Of a stretch of 64,000 nucleotides of DNA, positions 17,276-27,351 are shown piece after piece. The DNA is taken from contig CABUPH010000002.1 in NCBI GenBank assembly GCA_902493375.1, positions 1 to 64,000 of the forward strand. The letters are read 5' to 3'. Within the stretch, counting starts at the first letter, position 1. Every line of letters starts with the position of its first letter. A program made the position numbers and the translations under genes. The notes beneath the pieces were generated by a model that saw only the letters and a list, made by a program, of their open reading frames with translations, was not told the DNA's origin and made no database searches. The DNA is from an uncultured Collinsella sp. GTDB taxonomy: Bacteria > Actinomycetota > Coriobacteriia > Coriobacteriales > Coriobacteriaceae.

Positions 17276-18559
17276 ATGGCTGAAGAATTTGATTTCCATC
17301 CGATGTGGGAGAGCCTCGGCATGAATCTTGCCGACCACGACATGCTGCTGGGTGCCGTGGGCCAGATGTACGGCGATATGTTCCTGACGCAGAACAATCG
17401 CCCCAAGTCCACGTCCTACCTGGATTTTGTCGCCACCAACATCCACAGCGGCCGCATTAAGGAGATGCTCGACAAGAAGGAGGCCGGCGAGGCCACCAAG
17501 ATCGTGGGCTCGTTCTGTGTGTACGTGCCCGAGGAGATCGTGCTTGCCTGTGACGGCATTCCCGTTGGTCTGTGCTCGGGTGCCGACTGGGCAACCGATA
17601 AGGTTGAGGAGCATCTGCCGCGCAACACCTGTCCACTTATCAAGAGCTTTGCCGGCTTTAAGCTGGGTGAGGTCTGCCCCTACATTGAGTCGAGTGACCT
17701 GGTGGTAGGCGAGAACACCTGCGATGGCAAGAAGAAGGCTTATGAGTTTTTTGCCACGCAAAAGAACATGTACGTCATGGATATTCCCAACGTGCACGAC
17801 GAGTCGACGCTCGCGACCTGGAAGGCCGAGGTCAAGAAGCTCGCCGCCAAGATCGAGGAAGAGTGTGGCGTCAAGATTACGCCTGAGCGTCTGAAGGCCG
17901 CCATCCACGCCGTCAATGAGAAGCGCAGTGCCCTGCAGCGCCTCGCTGCCACGCGCGCTGCCGACCCGGCGCCCATCAGCGGTCTCGACAGCCTGCTGAC
18001 CGTTCAGGCCGCCTTTATGGACGACACGCCGCGTCTGACCGGAGCCATCAACGATATGGCTGCCGAGTGCGAGCAGCGTGTCGAGGCCGGCGAGGGTGTG
18101 GCACCCAAGGGGACCAAGCGCATCCTGTACACCGGTACGCCCATGGCCGTGCCCAACTGGAAGCTGTTCAATCTCATCGAGAAGGCCGGCGGCGTCGTGG
18201 TGGGCGAGGAGTCCTGCACGGGCTCGCGCTACTACAAGGACCTGGTCGACGAATCCGGCGAGACGGTCGACGAGATGCTCGACGCCATCGCCGAGCGCTA
18301 CTTTAAGATCAACTGTGCTGTCTTTACGCCCAACGACCAGCGTATGAAGGACATTGTCCAGATGGCCAAGGACCTGCATGCCGACGGTATCGTCGACGTG
18401 GCCTTGCAGTTCTGCACGCTCTACGAGATGGAGTCGTTTGCCGTGGAGAAGGCCGCCGAGGAGGCGGGCATTCCGTTTATGCACATCACGACCGACTACG
18501 CCGGCGAGGATACCGGTCAGCTCCAGACCCGCATCGAGGCCTTCCTCGAGACGATTTAG
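17276..18559 (+). CDS. 2-hydroxyacyl-CoA dehydratase D / double-cubane-cluster-like protein 1
   Basis: A 427-residue protein of the HgdB/FldC/BcrC superfamily (2-hydroxyacyl-CoA dehydratase D component). Cysteines shared with its paralogue at 24074-25237 are Cys81, 100, 119 (TCPLIKS), 134, 149 (TCDGKKKAYE), 314, 347 (INCAVFTPND) and 380. There is no partner alpha subunit nearby, and the sequence reads as a self-sufficient member like E. coli YjiM or the double-cubane cluster protein, which binds an [8Fe-9S] cluster and is reduced by an ATPase. Substrate unknown. The RBS GAGAGGGGAA is almost identical to the paralogue's. Confidence 0.75.
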   Translation: MAEEFDFHPMWESLGMNLADHDMLLGAVGQMYGDMFLTQNNRPKSTSYLDFVATNIHSGRIKEMLDKKEAGEATKIVGSFCVYVPEEIVLACDGIPVGLCSGADWATDKVEEHLPRNTCPLIKSFAGFKLGEVCPYIESSDLVVGENTCDGKKKAYEFFATQKNMYVMDIPNVHDESTLATWKAEVKKLAAKIEEECGVKITPERLKAAIHAVNEKRSALQRLAATRAADPAPISGLDSLLTVQAAFMDDTPRLTGAINDMAAECEQRVEAGEGVAPKGTKRILYTGTPMAVPNWKLFNLIEKAGGVVVGEESCTGSRYYKDLVDESGETVDEMLDAIAERYFKINCAVFTPNDQRMKDIVQMAKDLHADGIVDVALQFCTLYEMESFAVEKAAEEAGIPFMHITTDYAGEDTGQLQTRIEAFLETI

Positions 18560-18676
18560 CCGCACCTGCGCCAAGCTGTGCCGCCGGGTGTTCCTATCCG
18601 CGCGATAGGGATTTCTCTGTTGCCATGCCGGTCGGTGTTCGGATGCACCGCAGGGCGCCAATCGGCTTCGCATAGC

Positions 18677-18707
18677 TGCCGGGACGGGGATTTCCACCGT
18701 CCCGGCA
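18677..18707 (+). other. hairpin before the binding-protein gene
   Basis: An 11-bp perfect stem (TGCCGGGACGG with CCGTCCCGGCA) around a 9-base loop lies 36 bases before the binding-protein start. No T-run follows, so it is more likely an mRNA-stabilising or leader structure than a terminator. Confidence 0.5.
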
Positions 18708-18743
18708 GATTCTGTCCGTTTGTTCAGACACGAAAGGAACTCA

Positions 18744-20354
18744 ATGAACAACGACCTTTTCAAGGCGGGCGTTTCCCGTCGCGGTTTTCTGACCGGCTCC
18801 GCTGCCCTGTGCGCCATGGCGGGCCTCGGCCTCGCCGGCTGCGGCGGTTCGGGCGCCGAGAGCGGTAGCGCCGCTGCCTCCGGCCAGGATGTGGAGTATC
18901 GCGACGAGCTGCAGATCGCGCTCCCGGCGAGCCCGGACGGCCTCGATCCGCACACCACGTCGTCGCTTGTGACTATGGACATCATCTGCAACGTCGTCGA
19001 GCCGCTCTTTGGCCTCGATAGCGACTACGAGCCCCAGCCCGTGCTGGCCAAGGGCTATGAGGTCTCCGACGACGGCCTGACCTACACCATCAAGCTGCGC
19101 GAGGGCGTCACCTTCCACAACGGCAAGGAGTTTGGCTCCGAGGACGTCGTGGCCTCGATGAACCGCTGGCTCGCCGTCAACGACCGCGCCGCGAGCCTGC
19201 TGCCCGGTGCCACCTTCGCCGCCTCGGGCGACCACGAGGTCACCTGCACGCTGACCGAGCCCGCCATCGACTTTCTGATCATCCTGGGCAACCACTCCCA
19301 GTATCCGGGTATTTTCCCCTCCGAGGTCATCGAGGCCGCGGGCGATACTGGCGTGACCGAGTACGTGGGTACCGGTGCCTACAAGTTTGTGGAGTGGAAG
19401 CAGGACCAGTACGTCCATCTCACCCGCTACGAGGACTATGTCGCCGCCCACGGCAAGGCTTCGGGCTACACCGGCAAGGTCTCCGCGCCCACCAAGGACA
19501 TCTACTATCAGTTCGTGACTGAGGCCTCCACGCGCGTGAGCGGGTTTGAGACCGGCGAGTACGATGTCGCTGGCGAGATCCCCACCGAGAACTACCACGA
19601 CTTCGACGGCAACGACGACGTCAAGCTCTACACCCATAACGCCGGCGTTCTGACCGCCTTCCTCAACATGAACGAGGGCGTCTTCGCCGACGAGGAGATC
19701 CGCAAGTGCGCACTCATGGCTATCGACTGCGAGGCGGCCGCTCTTGCCGCCTATGGCGAGAAGGAGCTCTTCAATATCGATCCCAACCTTGGCAACCCCG
19801 AGAACGCTCAGTGGGCGACCGACGCGGGCAAGAAGTACTTCAACCAGGCAGACGCCAAGGCCGCCAAGAAGGCTCTGGCCAAGACCTCCTATGCCGGTGA
19901 GACGGTCAAGCTGCTGACCACCCCCGACTACAAGGATATGTACAACGCCACCGTCGCGCTGCAGGAGCAGCTCGAGAAGGCCGGCTTCACCGCCGAGGTC
20001 GACAGCTACGAGTTTGCTACCTTTATGGACATCCGCTCCGGCAAGCCCGAGCAGTGGGACCTCTTTGTGGCCTCCACCAACTACAAGCCCATCCCGGCCC
20101 AGTCCCTCTCGGTCTCTAAGGCCTTCTATGGCCTGTCCGACGAGAAGGCGCTCAAGCTCGTTGCCGAGACCCGCACCGCCAAGGACACCGACGCCGCGGC
20201 CAAGAAGTGGGCCGAGGCTCAGGAGCGCCTCTATGAGATCGCCGTTATCGAGCCGCTTTGCCACTACGCTTCCATCACGGGCACCCAGGCAGACGTCGAG
20301 GACGTCGAGGTGCTCGACGGCGCCATCATCTGGAACGCCAAGCGTCCGGAGTAA
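18744..20354 (+). CDS. ABC transporter substrate-binding lipoprotein, peptide/nickel family
   Basis: A 536-residue family 5 extracellular solute-binding protein (DppA/OppA/NikA class). The N-terminus has a twin-arginine motif (VSRRGFLTG) and lipobox LAGCG, as in the ModA of this window. The mature body shows family 5 features: LPASPDGLDPHTTSS, YTIKLREGVTFHNGKEF and GTGAYKFVEWKQDQYV. It delivers a ligand to the permeases encoded next. Family 5 binds peptides, opines, nickel chelates or sugars; the ligand cannot be read from sequence. Start ATG 18744 has GAAAGGA upstream. Confidence 0.85.
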   Translation: MNNDLFKAGVSRRGFLTGSAALCAMAGLGLAGCGGSGAESGSAAASGQDVEYRDELQIALPASPDGLDPHTTSSLVTMDIICNVVEPLFGLDSDYEPQPVLAKGYEVSDDGLTYTIKLREGVTFHNGKEFGSEDVVASMNRWLAVNDRAASLLPGATFAASGDHEVTCTLTEPAIDFLIILGNHSQYPGIFPSEVIEAAGDTGVTEYVGTGAYKFVEWKQDQYVHLTRYEDYVAAHGKASGYTGKVSAPTKDIYYQFVTEASTRVSGFETGEYDVAGEIPTENYHDFDGNDDVKLYTHNAGVLTAFLNMNEGVFADEEIRKCALMAIDCEAAALAAYGEKELFNIDPNLGNPENAQWATDAGKKYFNQADAKAAKKALAKTSYAGETVKLLTTPDYKDMYNATVALQEQLEKAGFTAEVDSYEFATFMDIRSGKPEQWDLFVASTNYKPIPAQSLSVSKAFYGLSDEKALKLVAETRTAKDTDAAAKKWAEAQERLYEIAVIEPLCHYASITGTQADVEDVEVLDGAIIWNAKRPE

Positions 20355-20364
20355 TGCAATAGAT

Positions 20365-20408
20365 GGCGTGGCGGCTGGAGGGGTCTGGTCCCCTGTGGCC
20401 GCCACGCC
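20365..20408 (+). other. intra-operon hairpin after the binding-protein gene
   Basis: An 11-bp perfect stem (GGCGTGGCGGC at 20365-20375, GCCGCCACGCC at 20398-20408) encloses a smaller AGGGG/CCCCT stem. Without a T-run it probably protects the upstream mRNA from 3' decay, which is common between binding-protein and permease genes. Confidence 0.6.
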
Positions 20409-20442
20409 CTGTCCACGTTCAGAGGGGAAATAGACGCCTCGC

Positions 20443-21396
20443 ATGTTGAAGTACACGCTCAAACGTATAGGCGCGATGGTTCCGGTGATGCTCATCATCT
20501 CGGTCGTCGTGTTTTTGATTATCTATCTCACACCGGGTGACCCGGCCTCTTCGATGCTCGGCATGGAGGCTTCGGCCGACCAGATCGAGCGCGTCAACGA
20601 TAGCCTGGGACTCAACGAGCCGCTGCCGCAGCGCTACGTTGAGTGGATGGGCGGCGTGCTTACCGGCGACCTGGGCGATTCGTATTTTATGCGCCGGCCC
20701 GTAACGCAGGCGATCGCCGAGCACTTTGGCCCCACGCTATCGCTCGCGCTTCTGGCACAGCTCATCGCGCTGCTGATTGCACTGCCCTGCGGCGTCGTCG
20801 CTGCCCTCAAACATGGGTCGCGCACCGACGCGGTCTTGCGTGTCGTTGCTCTTTTGGGCGTGGCGATACCCGGCTTTTTGATGGCGCTCATGCTTATGTG
20901 GCTGTTTGCCGTCACGTTGCGTGTGTTTCCGGTGGCCGGCTATGCGCCGCTATCGAAGGGCTGGTTCAGCCATTTACGCTATCTTGCGTTGCCGGCCATA
21001 TCGCTTGGATGCGTGCAGGCGGCCCTGCTCATGCGCATGACCCGTTCGAGCGTTATCGAGGCCATGCAGCTTGACTGCGTCAAGACGGCGCGTGCCAAGG
21101 GCGTCTCCGAGGTTCGCGTGGTGCTGGCCCATGCCCTGCGCAACGCAGCGCTGCCGATTCTCACCTCGGTCGGCTATTCTTTTGGCGCCCTGATTACGGG
21201 CGCCGTGGTGACTGAGGCCATTTTTAACATCCCCGGTTTGGGCCAGCTGGTCACGAGCTCTATCGAGCGTCGCGACTATCCGGTGATTCAGGGCGTGCTG
21301 CTGGTCATCGCCTTGTTGAATTCGGTGATCAATCTGGTCGTCGACCTTGCCTACGGCGCTTTTGACCCGCGCGCTCGCAAATGGGGCGATGCATGA
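20443..21396 (+). CDS. ABC transporter permease, DppB type
   Basis: A 317-residue inner-membrane permease of the dipeptide/oligopeptide/nickel class. Its N-terminal LKYTLKRIGAMVPVMLIISVVVFLIIYLTPGDPA is the DppB/NikB first-helix pattern, and the EAA loop reads DCVKTARAKGVSEVRVVLAHALRNA. Six helices are expected. A stop codon in frame just upstream fixes ATG 20443 as the first possible start; the nearest GAGGGG is unusually far away, about 16 bases. It overlaps the next permease gene by 4 bases. Confidence 0.88.
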   Translation: MLKYTLKRIGAMVPVMLIISVVVFLIIYLTPGDPASSMLGMEASADQIERVNDSLGLNEPLPQRYVEWMGGVLTGDLGDSYFMRRPVTQAIAEHFGPTLSLALLAQLIALLIALPCGVVAALKHGSRTDAVLRVVALLGVAIPGFLMALMLMWLFAVTLRVFPVAGYAPLSKGWFSHLRYLALPAISLGCVQAALLMRMTRSSVIEAMQLDCVKTARAKGVSEVRVVLAHALRNAALPILTSVGYSFGALITGAVVTEAIFNIPGLGQLVTSSIERRDYPVIQGVLLVIALLNSVINLVVDLAYGAFDPRARKWGDA

Positions 21397-22223
21397 TGGC
21401 AAACTTTAAGAAGGCCCTTGCCAACAAGGGGTTTGTGGTCGGTGGCTGCATTTTCCTGGCGATTGCGCTGATCGCGCTCGTCGGTCCGCTGGTGTGGACG
21501 GTTAATCCCAATGCGCAGGAGATGACGTTGCGACTTTCGGCGCCCTCGCCCGCGCATCCCTTTGGCTGCGATGACTTTGGCCGCGACCTGCTTGCCCGCG
21601 TCATCGCGGGCGCGCGCGTGTCGCTTGGCGTTGGCATTGCCGTCACGCTTGCGACGAGTGCGCTCGGCTTGGTGATTGGCGCCTATGCGTGCTACAACGA
21701 GAGACTCGATCATATTCTCATGCGCATCTGCGACGGCCTTATGTCCATTCCGGGCGTGCTTTTGGCTATCGCACTCATGGCCATGATGGGCGCCTCGGTC
21801 TGGAACGTCATCATCGCGCTCTCCATCGTCTATACGCCCAGCATGGCGCGCATCGTGCGCTCGCGTGCGATGGTGGTCAAGGAGGAGCCCTTTGTGGAGG
21901 CCCTGCGCGTACAGGGCGCCTCCACGGCCCGTATCGTGTGGTTGCATATCGTGCCCAACGTTATGGCACCCTTCCTGGTGCAGGCGACCTTTGTCTTTGC
22001 CGAGGCCGTGCTCTCGGAGGCCGCCCTCTCGTTTCTGGGCCTGGGTATCAAGGCTCCCGATGCCAGTTGGGGCAACATCCTGCAGGCGGGCAAGAACGTG
22101 ATGCGCAAAGCCTGGTGGATGATCTTCTTCCCGGCAGCGGCCATCATCGCGAGCGTGCTTTCGCTGAACCTTGCCGGCGACGGCCTGCGCGACGCCCTCG
22201 ACCCCAAGACCAAGGAGGACTAG
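21393..22223 (+). CDS. ABC transporter permease, DppC type
   Basis: A 276-residue second permease forming the channel with the DppB-type subunit. The HPFGCDDFGRDLLARVIAGARVSL block after the first helix and the EAA loop EEPFVEALRVQGASTARIVWLHIVPN are typical of DppC/OppC/NikC. ATG 21393 overlaps the preceding TGA (ATGA), indicating translational coupling; ATG 21396 directly after it is an equal alternative. Confidence 0.88.
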   Translation: MMANFKKALANKGFVVGGCIFLAIALIALVGPLVWTVNPNAQEMTLRLSAPSPAHPFGCDDFGRDLLARVIAGARVSLGVGIAVTLATSALGLVIGAYACYNERLDHILMRICDGLMSIPGVLLAIALMAMMGASVWNVIIALSIVYTPSMARIVRSRAMVVKEEPFVEALRVQGASTARIVWLHIVPNVMAPFLVQATFVFAEAVLSEAALSFLGLGIKAPDASWGNILQAGKNVMRKAWWMIFFPAAAIIASVLSLNLAGDGLRDALDPKTKED

Positions 22224-22226
22224 CCC

Positions 22227-23211
<985 letters not shown>

Positions 23212-23222
<11 letters not shown>

Positions 23223-23997
23223 TAGCGAAGCCCTGCTTAGGGTCTCACATCTGACTAAAACGTATCCCATGCCGGGATCAGGTTTTAAGCGTCAGGCCTT
23301 TACCGCCGTGGACGATCTGTCGTTTGAGATCGCACCGGGCGAGGTCTATGGCCTGGTTGGCGAATCCGGATCGGGCAAGTCGACGACTGGACGCCTGATC
23401 TGTGGTCTCGAGCGTGCGGATTCCGGCTCGATTGTCTATCGTGGGCACGACCTCGCCACGATGTCGGAGCGCGAACGCAAGCCGTTTCGCCGCGAAATCC
23501 AGCTGGTATTCCAGGATAGCTATACGGCTTTTGACCCACGTAACCGTGTCGGCCGCATTTTGGAGGAGCCGCTGATTATCGCCGGCGTGCGCGATGTGGA
23601 TGAGCGCCATGGGCGCGCTCTCTCGGCCCTGGCCTCGGTCGGTCTTCTGGCAGAGCATTATGACTGCTATCCGCATGACCTTTCGGGGGGACAGCGTCAG
23701 CGACTCAATCTGGCACGGGCGCTTATTTGCGAGCCGCGCCTTGTGGTATGCGACGAGCCGGTCTCGGCGCTTGACGTGTCCGTTCAGGCCCAAGTGCTCA
23801 ACTTGCTTCGCGACCTGCAGCGCACGACGGGCGTGGCGCTGCTGTTTATCACGCATGATATGCGTGTGGTTCGGCATATGTCCGACCGGATTGGCGTGCT
23901 CTATCACGGTCGTCTTGTCGAGGAGGGCGCGGCCGAGGACGTGATCGCGCACCCGAGCGATCCGTATACGCAGGAGCTTATCGACGCCATTCCCTAG
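23212..23997 (+). CDS. ABC transporter ATPase, DppF type
   Basis: A 261-residue second ATPase. Walker A is GESGSGKS, the signature is LSGGQRQRLNLARAL, Walker B is LVVCDEPVSALDVS and the H-loop is FITHDMRVV. It lacks the DppD cysteine-rich tail and is slightly shorter than usual DppF proteins. Start ATG 23212 is set by AAAGGGAAG upstream and overlaps the end of the preceding ATPase gene. The importer lies entirely between the two dehydratase-like genes. Confidence 0.9.
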
Positions 23998-24073
23998 AGG
24001 ATGCTTCCTTTTGGGTATGGCGTGGGTTCGTTGTTTAATTGTCGGTATATCGGTACAAGAGAGGGGAACTACT

Positions 24074-25237
24074 ATGGCCGATATCGAGGAACAGCCGTTG
24101 CCGCGCACGTTTGAGGAGTTCAACGAGCAACGCAAGGCGGCGTTTATTCGCGTTAAGGATTATAAGCAGGCCGGCAATCGCCTGGTCGGCTTTTTGTGCA
24201 GCTATACGCCGCTCGAGATTATCGATGCCGCGGGGGCTGCGAGCGTGGCGCTGTGCGGTACGTCCGATGAGGTGATTCCCGAGGCCGAGAAGGTGCTGCC
24301 GGCAAATCTGTGTCCGCTCATCAAGTCGACCTACGGTTTTGCCTATTCGCAAAAGTGCCCGTTTACGTACTTTAGCGACATGATCATCGGCGAGACCACC
24401 TGCGACGGCAAGAAGAAGATGTACGAGCTGCTCAACGAGCTCAAGCGCACGCACATTCTGCATCTTCCGCAGGGTCGCGATCGCGCCTACGAGCGCGAGG
24501 GCTGGTACGAGGAGTGCCGTCTGCTCAAGGAGGAGCTCGAGAACTTCTACGGTATTACGATTACCGACGATGACCTGCGCGCCGCCGTGCGCCGTCGCAA
24601 CCGCTTGCGTGCGGCCCAGCTCGACATGTTTGCGCTGCAGGCCAACCAGCCGGCGGCCATGAGCGGCGTCGACCTGATGAGCACCATGTTTGCCGGCACG
24701 TTCAGCTTTGATATCGAGGCCTATACGCAGCAGCTGGAGCAAAAGGTTGCCAAGCTGCGCGAGGCCTACGACGCGGGTGAGCGCCCGGTCGCGGCGGATG
24801 CCAAGCGCATTCTGATCACCGGCTGCCCAGTGGGCGGTGTGATCAATAAGATCGGTCGCACCATCGAGTCCAACGGCGGCGTGGTTGTGTGCATGGACGA
24901 CTGCTCGGGCGAGCGTACGGCGGCCATGATGATCGACCCGGAGGCTCCCGATATTCTGCGCGCCATCGCCGACCGCTACTTGGACATCAACTGCTCGGTC
25001 ATGACGCCCAACGACGGTCGTATGGAAAACACGCTGGCCATGTGCGAGAAGTATCATGTCGATGGCGTGGTAGAGAGCGTGCTACAGGCGTGCCACACCT
25101 TTAACGTGGAGAGCGCGCGCATGCAGGAGGCCGTCGAGGGTGCGGGTATTCCGTACATGAAGATCGAGACCGACTACAGCAACGGCGACATGGGCCAAAT
25201 CGAGACGCGCATCGCAGCCTTTATCGAGACCCTGTAG
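24074..25237 (+). CDS. 2-hydroxyacyl-CoA dehydratase D / double-cubane-cluster-like protein 2
   Basis: A 387-residue paralogue of the protein at 17276-18559, lacking about 40 N-terminal residues of it. Corresponding cysteines are Cys42, 61, 80 (LCPLIKS), 95, 110 (TCDGKKKMYE), 277, 307 (INCSVMTPND) and 340, with extra Cys251, 273 and 324. The invariant CPLIKS, TCDGKKK and TPND motifs point to the same FeS-cluster fold. Its probable reductase is the ATPase encoded 105 bases downstream, as in YjiM/YjiL pairs. Whether it dehydrates a CoA ester or reduces another small molecule is unknown. RBS GAGAGGGGAAC. Confidence 0.78.
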   Translation: MADIEEQPLPRTFEEFNEQRKAAFIRVKDYKQAGNRLVGFLCSYTPLEIIDAAGAASVALCGTSDEVIPEAEKVLPANLCPLIKSTYGFAYSQKCPFTYFSDMIIGETTCDGKKKMYELLNELKRTHILHLPQGRDRAYEREGWYEECRLLKEELENFYGITITDDDLRAAVRRRNRLRAAQLDMFALQANQPAAMSGVDLMSTMFAGTFSFDIEAYTQQLEQKVAKLREAYDAGERPVAADAKRILITGCPVGGVINKIGRTIESNGGVVVCMDDCSGERTAAMMIDPEAPDILRAIADRYLDINCSVMTPNDGRMENTLAMCEKYHVDGVVESVLQACHTFNVESARMQEAVEGAGIPYMKIETDYSNGDMGQIETRIAAFIETL

Positions 25238-25245
25238 GTGACGGT

Positions 25246-25276
25246 ATGTGACAAAGGGACTGTCCCTTTGTCACAT
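25246..25276. repeat. 31-nt palindromic repeat (family A), second exact copy
   Basis: It is identical over 31 bases to 8139-8169: 14-bp arms around CTG. It lies 9 bases after the dehydratase-like gene, and unlike the first copy is not followed by T's. GAGGGAGG follows, as a GAGGGGAGG follows the first copy. Confidence 0.85.
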
Positions 25277-25341
25277 GTGAGGGAGGATGCCAAGGCGCCC
25301 GAACGCGCCGCTACCTTTGATGTTTAGATTGGGAGAGGGCC

Positions 25342-26106
25342 ATGATAGGGATCGGGATCGATATCGGGTCTACGGCGGCTAAGGCCGCTGTGGTCGATGG
25401 GGAAGGTTCGGTGGCGTGGATGTGTGTGCAGCCAACCGGGTTCTCCTCGGTTGATGCGGCCGAGCGTCTGCGCGGCGAGCTTGCCGCGGCTGGCTATGAC
25501 GTGGCTGCCGACGACGTGCGCGTGATCGCGACCGGCTACGGACGTGTCGCCGTGCCCTATGCGCATAAGGTCGTGACTGAGATTACCTGCCACGGTACCG
25601 GTGCCGTGCGTCTGTTTGGTGACCATGGCACCGTGATTGATGTGGGTGGTCAGGACACTAAGGTCATCCAGCTTAAAGGCGGCCGCGTGGCCAAGTTTGC
25701 CATGAACGACAAGTGCGCCGCCGGCACGGGGCGCTTTTTGGAGATCATGGCCGACCGCCTGGGCATTTCCCAGCAGCAGATGGCCGACCTGGCGCGTTCC
25801 GGCGAGCCCACCAAGATCAGCAGCATGTGCACGGTGTTTGCCGAAAGCGAGGTTATCAGCCTGATCGGTCGCGGTGAGCCGCGCGAGAACATCGCCCGTG
25901 GCGTGATCGACAGCGTGGTCTCGCGCGTGGCGACCATGGCCGGGCAGGCCGCGGGCGCCCCGTACTACCTGACCGGTGGCCTGTGCGAGAACACCTTCGT
26001 GGTGGAGCGGTTGGGCGAGCTACTGGGGTCGCCGGTGACCACCTCGCCCCAGGCTCGCTTTGCCGGAGCGATCGGCGCGGCTGTCCGCGCGCGGGCGCTG
26101 GTTTAA
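25342..26106 (+). CDS. 2-hydroxyacyl-CoA dehydratase activator / double-cubane protein reductase ATPase
   Basis: A 254-residue BadF/BadG/BcrA/HgdC-type ATPase. It has the acetate-kinase/Hsp70 fold phosphate motifs GIDIGSTAAKAAVVDG and DVGGQDTKVI. The [4Fe-4S]-ligating cysteines are in NDKCAAGTGRF and SSMCTVFAESEV, where a dimer binds one cluster between subunits. It hydrolyses ATP to push an electron at very low potential into the partner protein. Only one activator gene accompanies two candidate partners. Start ATG 25342 follows GGGAGAGG. Confidence 0.9.
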   Translation: MIGIGIDIGSTAAKAAVVDGEGSVAWMCVQPTGFSSVDAAERLRGELAAAGYDVAADDVRVIATGYGRVAVPYAHKVVTEITCHGTGAVRLFGDHGTVIDVGGQDTKVIQLKGGRVAKFAMNDKCAAGTGRFLEIMADRLGISQQQMADLARSGEPTKISSMCTVFAESEVISLIGRGEPRENIARGVIDSVVSRVATMAGQAAGAPYYLTGGLCENTFVVERLGELLGSPVTTSPQARFAGAIGAAVRARALV

Positions 26107-26118
26107 GGGGCCCTGTCG

Positions 26119-27351
26119 ATGCGCATCCTCAACATCTCGGCCCAAAAACCCGATAGCACGGGAAGCGGCACGTATCTCGCTGCACTGGTGTCCTCGCAAA
26201 TTGCCGCGGGCTACGAGGCGGCGGTGCTGTGCGGTGCTGCGCCCGGGGACACGCAGGGGGAGCTCGATTCCGCCGCGCGTGTGTTTGCGGTGCCGTTCGA
26301 GACGCCCGAGCTGCCGTTTTGCATTTGCGGCATGTCGGACGTGATGCCGTATCCTTCGACACGCTATTGCGACTTGACGCCCACGATGGCCGCGTCCTTT
26401 GAGCGCGCCTTTGGTGCGGCGATCGACCAGGCCATCGCCGTCTTTAAGCCTGATGCGATAATCTGCCATCACCTGTATCTGCTGTGTGCCTTGGTGCGGG
26501 AGCGCGTGCGGGGCATTCCCGTGTGCGGCGTGTGCCATTCGACCGATATTCGGCAGATGTTGACCCATGGACTCGCCCATGATCGCATTGTCGCGGCGGT
26601 CCGCTGCCTCGATGCCGTCTTTTCGCTTCATGCCGAGCAGGCCGACATGATCAGGCGTGTTTATGGCGTTGATCCGTTGCGTGTTCATGTGATTGGAACA
26701 GGCTATGACCATCGGGTGTTTTGCCGCGATGGACAGATGATAAAGGTTCCCGGGTCGCTCGTCTTTGTGGGCAAGGTGTGCGTTAAGAAGGGCGTCGAAT
26801 CACTGGTGCACGCGATGGGGCGCTTTGGTGAGGACTCCGATACGGCGCGTGAGGTACGCCCGAGTCGGCTTGTACTGGTGGGAGGCCATGGCGATGCGGA
26901 TGAATATGAGCGCATCGCTCGGGCTTCCGGAGATTCCCCCGTGCCGGTGAAGTTTGCTGGCCGTCTGAGTCGCGACGAGCTGGTGCGCGCCTATCGCGAG
27001 GCCGAGGTGTTTGTGCTGCCGTCCTTTTACGAGGGGCTGCCGCTGGTGCCGATTGAGGCGATGGCCTGCGGATGCAAAGTCGTCATGACCGATCTGCCCG
27101 GCGTGCGTCCATGGCTCGAGACTGCCTTGCCAGGCGCGCCCGTAACGTGGGTAACGCCGCCGCGAATGACGGATGTCGATACACCCGACGCGCGCGATTG
27201 TCAGCGGTTTGAGCATGCACTGGCAGATGCCGTGGCCCAGTCGCTTGCGGAACCCATTTCGACCTTTGACCCATCTGCGGTTTCGTGGGATGCCTGCTGG
27301 GCGCGTATACTGGAGCAGTTGGCAACCTTGAAAGGAGGTATCGATGGATAA
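26119..27351 (+). CDS. glycosyltransferase family 4-like protein
   Basis: A 410-residue GT-B fold glycosyltransferase. The C-terminal half shows the GT4 pattern: FVGKVCVKKGVESLVHAM and the donor-binding EVFVLPSFYEGLPLVPIEAMACG (E-x7-E). The N-terminal acceptor domain is divergent. No signal peptide or membrane segment is seen, so it acts in the cytoplasm on an unknown acceptor with a nucleotide sugar. It begins 12 bases after the activator gene and overlaps selD by 8 bases, so it appears cotranslated with selenium genes, an unexpected partnership. Confidence 0.8.
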   Translation: MRILNISAQKPDSTGSGTYLAALVSSQIAAGYEAAVLCGAAPGDTQGELDSAARVFAVPFETPELPFCICGMSDVMPYPSTRYCDLTPTMAASFERAFGAAIDQAIAVFKPDAIICHHLYLLCALVRERVRGIPVCGVCHSTDIRQMLTHGLAHDRIVAAVRCLDAVFSLHAEQADMIRRVYGVDPLRVHVIGTGYDHRVFCRDGQMIKVPGSLVFVGKVCVKKGVESLVHAMGRFGEDSDTAREVRPSRLVLVGGHGDADEYERIARASGDSPVPVKFAGRLSRDELVRAYREAEVFVLPSFYEGLPLVPIEAMACGCKVVMTDLPGVRPWLETALPGAPVTWVTPPRMTDVDTPDARDCQRFEHALADAVAQSLAEPISTFDPSAVSWDACWARILEQLATLKGGIDG

